Below are positions 1 to 5,599 of a stretch of 14,100 nucleotides of DNA, in pieces (position 1 is the stretch's first letter; every line of letters starts with the position of its first letter). Origin of the DNA: Pseudomonadota bacterium (lineage in GTDB: Bacteria > BMS3Abin14); the NCBI GenBank assembly GCA_016937135.1, contig JAFGWO010000008.1:1-14100 (forward strand). Reading direction: 5' to 3'. The notes below the pieces were generated by a model that did not search any database, had not been told where the DNA came from, and saw only the letters and a program-made list of their open reading frames with translations. A program made the position numbers and the translations under genes.

Positions 1-201
1 AGGACGGTTGCCGGCGCCGGGTGCCGGACCGGGTTTGTGCCGGTGCTGGACAACCAGGAGATGCTGACGGATGAGACGGGGGGGATAATCTACTGGGAGG
101 GGGCTGTAAGCCTCGCGGGCCAGTCGGGGGAAAGAGAGGTCTCCGGGGGCGGATACGTGGAGCTGACGGGGTATGCCGGATCTTTGGGAGGGAAGTTCTG
201 A
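1..201 (+). CDS. Lipocalin-like CrtC/AttH-family protein, C-terminal fragment
   Basis: The reading frame is open from the first base to a TGA at 199-201, so only the last 66 residues are present. The motif YWEGAV, then a short spacer, then GYVELTGYAG near the end is the characteristic C-terminal signature of the AttH/carotenoid 1,2-hydratase-like family, a double lipocalin fold. In many bacteria these are exported proteins encoded beside an ABC transporter permease; that neighbour would lie to the left and cannot be seen. The exact substrate is unknown and a carotenoid role should not be assumed. The assignment to the family is fairly secure from the motif; the physiological function is open. 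Confidence 0.72.
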   Translation, partial: RTVAGAGCRTGFVPVLDNQEMLTDETGGIIYWEGAVSLAGQSGEREVSGGGYVELTGYAGSLGGKF

Positions 202-221
202 GCCTCTCCCCGGCTCTGGCC

Positions 222-290
222 GGTCCAAGGTCCCACGTCCAACGAAAAGGCCATCTTTATCCCGTCCCGCGTCCAACGTCCCACGTCAAA
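222..290. repeat. Degenerate heptad arrays A and B (GTCCAAC type)
   Basis: Array A at 222-249 reads GGTCCAA, GGTCCCA, CGTCCAA, CGAAAAG. Array B at 263-290 reads CGTCCCG, CGTCCAA, CGTCCCA, CGTCAAA. Each unit is exactly seven bases and the variation is concentrated in the last positions. The arrays start about 20 bases after the stop codon of the upstream gene. The same heptad motif in reverse complement ends the gap at 774-801. Confidence 0.8.
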
Positions 291-351
291 AAGTCCAGAG
301 GAAAGGCCGCCTTAAGTTCCGGGACCTCGGAGGAGTTTTAACCTCCGCACC

Positions 352-388
352 CTGAATTCTGAACTGAACCCTGAACTCTGAACTGAAT
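352..388. repeat. Degenerate heptad array C (CTGAACT type)
   Basis: Units CTGAATT and CTGAACT at 352-365, a five-base interruption GAACC, then CTGAACT twice at 371-384, followed by GAATGAG. The period is again seven bases but the unit is unrelated in sequence to arrays A and B. Confidence 0.75.
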
Positions 389-467
389 GAGCCTGTCAAA
401 CGGCGAACGAATAACCCCATTCAACCCCTGTTCTGATTTGCCTCCTGCTTTTTTTGGCTTTCGGCCC

Positions 468-503
468 GGGATTGCCGCGGCCCGTTGTCGGCGTCGCAAT
501 GAC
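468..503. repeat. Dispersed repeat resembling the GTCATTGCGA...GCAATCCC family
   Basis: Read on the minus strand the segment begins GTCATTGCGACGCCG and ends GCGGCAATCCC. That head and tail match a short intergenic repeat I recognise from many environmental bacterial genomes, where it occurs in many copies with a GC-rich variable middle. Only one copy is visible here, so assignment rests on recall of the family, not on internal evidence. Confidence 0.45.
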
Positions 504-738
504 AAACGGAAAATGTTTTGCGTTAAAAGCGCTAAAAGCCTGAACACAGAGGACACAGGGGCGCCAGTTTTGGCGCCGTCACAGGGGGGCCAGGGAAACA
601 TCGTAATTGCGTGAGGGCGTAGGGGCGTGGGTACGAAAAAAACAGGGAGGCCAGAAAAGGCTTGCCGTTTCCTCGGCCTTTCGCCCCGTCGTCCCGTCGT
701 CTGGTCCTTCCTTCGCCCTTTCGTGCCGTCGTTGCTCC

Positions 739-801
739 CTCTGGTCTCTGGACTCTGGACTATGTTTTTTTCGTTCGACGTTAGACGTTCGACGTTGGAC
801 G
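739..801. repeat. Degenerate heptad arrays D and E (CTCTGGA and TTCGACG types)
   Basis: Array D at 739-759 is CTCTGGT, CTCTGGA, CTCTGGA. Array E at 774-801 is TTCGACG, TTAGACG, TTCGACG, TTGGACG, exactly four 7-base units. Array E ends five bases before the sufB stop codon on the opposite strand. Read in reverse complement, E gives CGTCCAACGTC followed at a distance by AGTCCAGAG from D, the same order of motifs seen at 270-300, so the gap has inverted related edges. Confidence 0.8.
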
Positions 802-806
802 TTTTC

Positions 807-1745
807 TTAGCTCAGCATTCCCTGGATAATAAGCTCCACCGCCTCATCCTCCGTGAGGCCCCTGGCGAGGAGGGTCTCCAACTGCTTTGAATCCACGCTT
901 CCGATGGCGGCTTCATGGGTGATGTGCGCCCGGGGGTGATTCACCTCCACGACGGGCACCGCCATGGCTTTCGCGCGATCCTGGACGATCTCCTTGCAGT
1001 CCACGTGGCCCCTGGCGTAGGGGGCCGAGGCCGTCATCTTGTTGTAGATCTCGGCCCGGGCATCGTCGCGGACCGCGATCTTGGACCGGAGGACCCCTCT
1101 GGCATTCTCCCCCAGGAGGTGGCCCGTTTCCTGGATCTTGATCACGTCGTCCCCGGTCCCGCTGATCCGGGCGACCATCTCCATGACCGCGTCCTTTCCG
1201 CACGAGACCTCATAGTCGATATCGATGAGGCCCACCCTTCCCTTCAGGAGTTCGAATTCGGTCGTAAAAGTCCCTCCCTCCTCCACCGTGACGGAGGCTT
1301 TGGGATAGACCTTGATCCCTCCCTGGGGACTGTGGATGTGCCTTTCGTAGTATGAGTACCATGCCCCTTTGGCGATGTGGATCGTCCCCTCCATCAGGTG
1401 CCGGACATCTTCGGCGAAGGGGAAAACGCAGTGCGCGAGGATGGAGGCCCGGGAGTTTTCCTCCATGAACGCTTCCATGATGATCCGCTGGGTCCCGGTT
1501 TTCGGGACCACCCCGAAACACAGGTGCACGGGTTTTTTGATGATTTTGCCCTTTTCCACCCGGATAGTGGCTTTTACCCCGTCCGGGAGGGAAACGGCCT
1601 CGATATGAAGGCCGGGAACCGTGTTGGATCCCAACACCGTGTTCTCGTGGATGACGACATGGGCGGCGTCCGGGTCGTGGAGGGTTTTCGCGTCCAGGCC
1701 CGCCAGGTCAAGGAGTTTTCCTGCGTCCGCTGAGGATGATTTCAT
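807..1745 (-). CDS. sufB: SufB/SufD-family Fe-S cluster scaffold protein
   Basis: This is the scaffold partner of the SufC ATPase, on which iron-sulfur clusters are built in the cytoplasm. The 312-residue protein is much shorter than E. coli SufB and consists of little more than the beta-helix core plus the conserved C-terminal helical part. Conserved features visible include YEVSCGKDAVMEM in the core, a cysteine at residue 250 (GHVDCKEI) at the place of the essential SufB cysteine 405 of E. coli, and THEAAIG near the end giving H277 and E278, equivalent to the H433/E434 pair. The start at 1745 is preferred over a longer form from 1796 because it has GGAG seven bases upstream and its ATG overlaps the sufC stop codon as ATGA, indicating translational coupling. 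Naming it SufB rather than SufD rests on its being the only SufBD-type partner visible and on the conserved Cys and His-Glu. Confidence 0.92.
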   Translation of the reverse strand: MKSSSADAGKLLDLAGLDAKTLHDPDAAHVVIHENTVLGSNTVPGLHIEAVSLPDGVKATIRVEKGKIIKKPVHLCFGVVPKTGTQRIIMEAFMEENSRASILAHCVFPFAEDVRHLMEGTIHIAKGAWYSYYERHIHSPQGGIKVYPKASVTVEEGGTFTTEFELLKGRVGLIDIDYEVSCGKDAVMEMVARISGTGDDVIKIQETGHLLGENARGVLRSKIAVRDDARAEIYNKMTASAPYARGHVDCKEIVQDRAKAMAVPVVEVNHPRAHITHEAAIGSVDSKQLETLLARGLTEDEAVELIIQGMLS

Positions 1746-2485
1746 CGTTCGTCTCCGTTGGCTTCCGGCAGGTTCTTGTGGCTGCATGGTACGCATTTCT
1801 TGCCGAAATAATCACCGATCTTTTTTGTGGGGCCTTCGTCCTGGACTTTTCCGCAGCAGAGAAGAAAAGCGTGCTCCGCCTGCTCAAGGACGGCCATGCT
1901 GTGGGTGATGAGGAGCACGGTCGTGCCTCCCTTCCGGAGGAGCTTGACGGCTTCGAAGATGTGTTCCAGGGAATCGATGTCGATGCCCGAGTCGGGTTCG
2001 TCCAGAATGGCCACCTTCGGTTTCATGGCGAGGATGGATGCGAGCTCGATCTTCTTTCGCTCTCCGCCGCTGAGGGTTCGGTCCACCGCCCGGTCCAGGT
2101 AGATGGAGGGCTCCATCCCCACTTTTTTCAGGGCGTCGAAGACGAGGTCCCCGGCTTTTTCCTTTCCCCGGAGGGATGCCCCGATAAAGTCCCGTATCCG
2201 GAGCCCTTCAAAGCGGGCGGGTTCCTGCCAGGCCAGAGTGATGCCCTTCCTGGCCCGCTCGTCGGGTTCCAGCTCCCGGATGGATTCTCCCTGGAAAAGG
2301 ATGTCCCCGGAGATTTCCCGGTACCCCGAAAGGCCCATGATGGTCTGGGCCAGTGTGGACTTCCCGGCTCCGTTGGGCCCGACCACCGCGTGGACCTTGT
2401 TTTCCATAAAGTCCATGGTCAGTCCGTCAAGGATGGGTTTGCCCGAAAGACGCAGTTCAAGATCCCTGATCTGAAGGATGGACAT
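1742..2485 (-). CDS. sufC: Fe-S assembly ATPase SufC
   Basis: SufC is the soluble ABC-type ATPase that drives conformational change in SufB/SufD during cluster assembly. The 247-residue protein shows Walker A GPNGAGKST at 36-44, Q-loop Q87, signature LSGGERKK at 138-145, Walker B VAILDEPDSGID at 158-169 and the switch histidine H195. The LDEPDSGIDID form is typical of SufC and distinguishes it from transporter ATPases. No membrane permease is nearby. The ATG at 2485 follows an AGGAGGTGA ribosome binding site at a generous spacing of about nine bases. It is the first gene of a two-gene operon with sufB. A cysteine-containing tail, C210-C211 and CVPC at 231-234, extends past the ATPase core. 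Confidence 0.95.
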   Translation of the reverse strand: MSILQIRDLELRLSGKPILDGLTMDFMENKVHAVVGPNGAGKSTLAQTIMGLSGYREISGDILFQGESIRELEPDERARKGITLAWQEPARFEGLRIRDFIGASLRGKEKAGDLVFDALKKVGMEPSIYLDRAVDRTLSGGERKKIELASILAMKPKVAILDEPDSGIDIDSLEHIFEAVKLLRKGGTTVLLITHSMAVLEQAEHAFLLCCGKVQDEGPTKKIGDYFGKKCVPCSHKNLPEANGDER

Positions 2486-2562
2486 GGTAGAAATTCACCT
2501 CCTGGGCACGGAAAAAATCCGCACCGGCGCATACTGCGCTTTTTTGTTTAATCACCAGACGG

Positions 2563-2568
2563 ATTATA
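2563..2568 (-). promoter_or_regulatory. Probable -10 element of the sufCB operon
   Basis: On the minus strand a perfect TATAAT lies about 77 bases before the sufC start codon, preceded by TGCTA. No good -35 hexamer is visible at 16-18 bases upstream, so activity would depend on an extended -10 or an activator. Between it and the gene there is a small hairpin GCGCA-tac-TGCGC at 2527-2539. I see no clear IscR-type operator. Confidence 0.5.
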
Positions 2569-2804
2569 TAGCAGAGAAAAGATTCCGTTGCACGTTCTGA
2601 CGAATCACAGGTTAGTGGTGCCAGAAAGTGGAGAGAAACGGCAGTTCCAAGGGGTTCTTGATGCCGGGAAAGGGGCGAGAGTATCCTGTAACCCCGGATT
2701 CGGCTCCCTCCTGGAAAGCGCAAAGGACGCGTTTTTGGGGAGGGGTGTCTGGCATATAACCCTTAGTTTCCGCGATCAGGTCGGATAAATCCCGGGTGAT
2801 GCAA
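2569..2804. other. Divergent intergenic region, no assured gene
   Basis: This is the middle of the 390-base gap (2486-2875) between sufC and the divergent lipoprotein gene. It holds the upstream parts of two divergent promoters. A minus-strand frame from TTG at 2842 to 2612 would give a 76-residue peptide beginning MKKLLSAILPLLYC. It has no ribosome binding site and overlaps the lipoprotein promoter, so I do not annotate it as a gene. Confidence 0.5.
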
Positions 2805-2810
2805 TATAAT
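2805..2810 (+). promoter_or_regulatory. Probable -10 element of the lipoprotein gene
   Basis: TATAAT matches the sigma-70 -10 consensus exactly and lies about 66 bases before the chosen start codon at 2876. The sequence 17 bases upstream (around 2782-2787, CGGATA) is a poor -35 element, so the call rests mainly on the -10 and its position. Confidence 0.45.
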
Positions 2811-2875
2811 AGGGGTAAAATGGCACTTAAAAGCTTCTTCAATGGGAGGCTATGATCTTTATGGGAGGTAAAGCA

Positions 2876-3445
2876 ATGCTTCTTCTCAAGCTTTCGCCGC
2901 CAGGAGCGTTATCGCCCGCGAAAATCCGGTCCGTGGTCTTTTTTGCCGCCGCCGTACTGGCTCTGACCTTTGCCGGATGTGCCCCTGCCCCCGAACCCGA
3001 TCCAGTTGTCATGCAGATCCGCGACCGATTAGCTGTCCAGGACACGGTCGTTGAATTTTTCCGCGCCTCTGACGTCAAGGACTGGAGGCGGGCAAGGGTT
3101 GTTTTCACCGAAAAGGTCCATTGCGACCTGCCCGATCTCTTCGGTCCCGGTTCATCCGAGAGGCCGGCCCAGGAGTTTATGGACGCATGGTCCGGCCGGC
3201 TGGAAACTTTTGATGCGATCCATCACCAGGTGGGCAATTTCGGGACCACGGTCCTGGAATTCGGCGCTTATGTCACCTGCTACGTCACCGCCGCATACGA
3301 TCATCCGGAACGGGAAAAGGGCCCTGCCTTCCACATGGGAAGCTACGATTTTCACTTGGTGCGCAGAGAGGATGGATGGCGGATCGACGCCATAAGGTAC
3401 CACAGCAGGGTTGTGGGAACGGTGGGGTCAGGTCCTGCCTTCTGA
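2876..3445 (+). CDS. SnoaL/NTF2-like lipoprotein
   Basis: A 189-residue protein with an N-terminal hydrophobic segment (residues 19-34) ending in the lipobox FAGC with C35 as lipidation site, so it should be a membrane-anchored lipoprotein outside the cytoplasm. The following domain, from IRDRLAVQDTVVEFF through DWRRARVVFTEKV, then IHHQVGNF and a final DGWRIDAIRYHS, has the pattern of a SnoaL/NTF2-like fold, a cone-shaped pocket used for small-molecule binding or catalysis. No specific catalytic assignment is possible. Three in-frame ATG codons exist (2852, 2861, 2876); 2876 is chosen because GGAGGT lies six bases upstream, whereas the first has GGGAGG only two bases away. The last residues (SGPAF and the TGA) are encoded by the left arm of the repeat at 3423-3514, so the original C-terminus may have been altered. 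Confidence 0.8.
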   Translation: MLLLKLSPPGALSPAKIRSVVFFAAAVLALTFAGCAPAPEPDPVVMQIRDRLAVQDTVVEFFRASDVKDWRRARVVFTEKVHCDLPDLFGPGSSERPAQEFMDAWSGRLETFDAIHHQVGNFGTTVLEFGAYVTCYVTAAYDHPEREKGPAFHMGSYDFHLVRREDGWRIDAIRYHSRVVGTVGSGPAF

Positions 3446-3514
3446 CCTTTTTGTTCTTGTCCGGTTCCGACCAGGGAAATTCAACCAAAGGTCAGAAGGC
3501 AGGACCTGACCCCA
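3423..3514. repeat. REP-like paired inverted repeat, copy 1
   Basis: A perfect 28-bp inverted repeat: left arm 3423-3450, right arm 3487-3514, with a 36-base spacer. Each arm starts with a GGGG head and is itself an imperfect palindrome, GGTCAG...CTGACC around a short loop. This is the architecture of REP sequences arranged head to head as a BIME, of the kind mobilised by REP-associated tyrosine transposases. No such transposase gene is in the window. The left arm contains the stop codon of the lipoprotein gene; the right arm ends 35 bases before the antiporter start. As RNA it could form a very stable hairpin between the two genes. Confidence 0.85.
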
Positions 3515-3548
3515 TGGTCTTTTGCAAAAAAGAGCCAAGGAGAGGCCT

Positions 3549-4799
3549 TTGATCTCCCGGATACAGATTTTTTTGCAGGGATCCCACATCCTGGCCCAGG
3601 TCGGCTTTCTGATCCTCCTCGGTTACGCCGCCGGCTGGGCTGCGAGGAAGGTTAACCTCCCCCGAATTACCGGCTACATCGTGGTCGGCATGGTTTTGAG
3701 CTTTTCCGGGGTGGCGGGCAAGGGCATTGCCCTGGAAAAATTGTCTCTCATCACGGACCTGGCTCTTTCTGTCATCGCTTTTTCCATAGGCGGGGCCCTC
3801 AGGGTTGGAACCATGAAGAAGCTGGGCGGGTCTATCCTGTGGATCACCCTCATCCAGGGTTTTGCTGTCTTCCTTCTGGTCTGGGCCACTGTCCTTATTG
3901 TTTTCCCTCTCCTTTTGCCGGATCCCCTTCCATCGCGGGAAAATATGATGTCCCTCGCGCTCTTTTTAGGGGCGGTGTGTGTGGCTACGGCCCCGGCTGC
4001 TGTTTTAGGGGTGATCCACGAATATCATGCCAAAGGCCCCGTCACCACGGTCCTTCTGGGCATCGTTACCCTCGATGATGCCCTGACCCTTGTTTTTTTC
4101 AGCCTGGCCGCGGGAATCGCCGGCAGCCTGACCGGAGGTTCGGGTTCTCTTCTTTATTCCGCCTTTCTGGATCCGGCGTGGGAGATCTTTCTTTCCCTTC
4201 TGATCGGCGCTGCCGCGGGGCTCCTCCTGAGGGTTTTTCTCAATGTGTGCCCGCGTTCCTGCGGACTGCTCGGCATCGCCCTCGGATCCGTTTTTCTCGT
4301 CAGCGGCCTGGCCCTGACCTTGAACGCATCTTCACTCCTTGCATGCATGGCGCTGGGATTTACCCTGGTCAATCTCGTCCGCCAGCCGGAACAGTGGTTC
4401 GAGGCCGTGGAAAACATCGAGGAACCGATATTCGCCCTATTCTTTGTCATCGCCGGCGCCCATCTGGAACTCGAGGTCCTTCTGACAGCGGGAGGTTTGG
4501 GTCTGGTCATCCTCGTATCGAGGGGTCTCGCCAAGGCAGGGGGGGCTTTCTGGGGCGCAATGATAACCGGCTCTCCGCCGAACGTGAGGAAATACGTTCC
4601 CCTTGGGCTGCTTCCACAGGCAGGGGTGGCGATCGCCCTGGTCCTGACTGCCGCCGATATCCTTCCGGATCCCGGGCTTTCCCGGGTGATGGTGAACGCG
4701 GTCCTGGCATCGGTGGTCATCAATGAGCTGGTTTCCCCGCCCCTTGTCCGGCTTGGCCTTTCCAGGGCCGGGGAGATAAAACATGAACGGGGGAGATAA
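3549..4799 (+). CDS. CPA2-type cation:proton antiporter
   Basis: A 416-residue inner-membrane protein composed almost entirely of hydrophobic segments, as expected for the roughly 12-13 helix core of the Na+/H+ exchanger family. The N-terminal stretch LGYAAGWAARKVNLPRITGY is characteristic. The paired aspartates at D176-D177 (VTLDDALTL) are the ion-binding pair of the CPA2/electrogenic group, where CPA1 members have Asn-Asp. No C-terminal RCK/TrkA domain is present; the protein ends soon after the membrane core, and the next gene supplies a separate regulatory module. The start is taken as TTG at 3549, six bases after AAGGAG at 3537-3542; a longer frame from TTG 3522 has no ribosome binding site. 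The ion (Na+, K+ or Li+) cannot be told from sequence. Confidence 0.88.
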   Translation: MISRIQIFLQGSHILAQVGFLILLGYAAGWAARKVNLPRITGYIVVGMVLSFSGVAGKGIALEKLSLITDLALSVIAFSIGGALRVGTMKKLGGSILWITLIQGFAVFLLVWATVLIVFPLLLPDPLPSRENMMSLALFLGAVCVATAPAAVLGVIHEYHAKGPVTTVLLGIVTLDDALTLVFFSLAAGIAGSLTGGSGSLLYSAFLDPAWEIFLSLLIGAAAGLLLRVFLNVCPRSCGLLGIALGSVFLVSGLALTLNASSLLACMALGFTLVNLVRQPEQWFEAVENIEEPIFALFFVIAGAHLELEVLLTAGGLGLVILVSRGLAKAGGAFWGAMITGSPPNVRKYVPLGLLPQAGVAIALVLTAADILPDPGLSRVMVNAVLASVVINELVSPPLVRLGLSRAGEIKHERGR

Positions 4800-4800
4800 G

Positions 4801-5262
4801 ATGAGCCGCCAGTTCAAACGGGAGTCCGGAAAAGGCCCGATGCTTGTTCGGGAGGTTGCCCAAAAGCACCGGGAGCGTCGGCTGCCCCTGGTAAGCCTGG
4901 ATGAGGATCTCGGGAGGATCATCCAGGAGATGGAATATCATCGGCACAGCCGCCGGCTGTATGTCGTCGATGGAGAAAATCGTCTGCAAGGATGCATTAC
5001 CCAGAAGGCCCTCGTTGGCCATGTTTTTCATCACCACAAGTCAGACAGCATCCACGCACGCGGGGTGCTGGAGATCATCACCGGTGAATCCGCCCGGGAC
5101 CTGATGGCCAGGGAGACGATCCACGCTTCCCTTGATGAGGAAGTGGAGTTGGTCCTGGGAAGGATGCTGGAAAAAGGTGTCGAGGAGATACCGATCCTGG
5201 ACGAATCGGGAGCGGTCATCGCCGACTTGACCATGATCGACCTGATGAAAGAGCTGTTCTGA
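4801..5262 (+). CDS. Tandem CBS-domain protein, likely antiporter regulator
   Basis: A 153-residue soluble protein made of two CBS domains (about residues 14-75 and 98-153). The second shows the typical pattern DLMARETIHASLDEEVELVL, then VEEIPILDESGAVIADLTMIDLM. Paired CBS domains bind adenosyl nucleotides and regulate attached or partner proteins. The ATG at 4801 begins one base after the antiporter stop codon and has GGGGGAG about six bases upstream; an alternative ATG at 4783 would overlap the antiporter by 17 bases and lacks as good a site. The tight spacing implies co-transcription and coupling, which supports a role as a separate nucleotide-sensing subunit or regulator of the antiporter. 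That role is inference. Confidence 0.85.
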   Translation: MSRQFKRESGKGPMLVREVAQKHRERRLPLVSLDEDLGRIIQEMEYHRHSRRLYVVDGENRLQGCITQKALVGHVFHHHKSDSIHARGVLEIITGESARDLMARETIHASLDEEVELVLGRMLEKGVEEIPILDESGAVIADLTMIDLMKELF

Positions 5263-5599
5263 GTGGAGGCTGAGGGGTTCCGGTCCTGCCTCCGGAGGTT
5301 TTATCCCATGCCTTGCAGGAGGCGGCGGTTTTGACCAACCGGGTTATGTCCGGTCTCCCGCCAGTTCTACAGTTTATTCCCCGGGCAATTTGTCCGTTCC
5401 GATCCTGGCTCGGGCCAGTGATTTCTTCCGGCGGGAATCAAGGGATTTTCCAGATTCCCATCCCCTTTCCGGGCTGATTTTTTCTAAAGCCTCTGGAGCA
5501 AGTCCGGTTTTTCGATTTTCCGGGAAAAATTCCATCCTTTCGACCTGATGTGTCTCTTCAGGGTTATTGATTTTCCCCCTTTTAATATATGGTCGATTC
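5263..5599. other. Intergenic gap between CBS gene and MFS gene
   Basis: I see no gene in these 337 bases. A palindrome CCTCCGGAGG at 5289-5298 followed by TTTTATCCC lies just after the CBS stop codon and could contribute to termination, but without a loop it is not a standard terminator. A minus-strand frame over 5374-5613 (79 residues) overlaps the start of the next gene and has no recognisable features. No convincing promoter for the transporter was found; the stretch before 5600 is AT-rich (TTTAATATATGG). Confidence 0.5.

Larger units (their letters stand above)
202..806. other. Convergent intergenic region rich in short repeats, no gene
   Basis: This 605-base gap lies between two convergent genes. 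I see no reading frame with convincing protein-like composition. It holds five 7-bp-period arrays (222-249, 263-290, 352-384, 739-759, 774-801), a dispersed-repeat-like unit at 468-503, a GGAGG/CCTCC-type hairpin at 328-347 and a perfect 6-bp inverted repeat GGCGCC with a 6-base loop at 560-577. Around 612-735 there are further loosely repeated GGGCGT and CCGTCGT strings. No hairpin followed by a clear T-run was found, so the terminators of the two converging genes are not identified. Confidence 0.7.

Noticed and set aside
222..801. Possible CRISPR array
   Set aside because: The repeats are 7-base tandem units without spacers, and no cas genes are present.
1736..2551. Plus-strand frame of 271 residues across the sufC region
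   Set aside because: It is the complement shadow of sufC, whose Walker and signature motifs are unmistakable on the other strand.
2813..2835. TGGCACTTAAAAGCTT as a sigma-54 promoter for the lipoprotein gene
   Set aside because: The -24 half looks right but the -12 GC is missing at the required spacing, unlike the site at 7571-7586.
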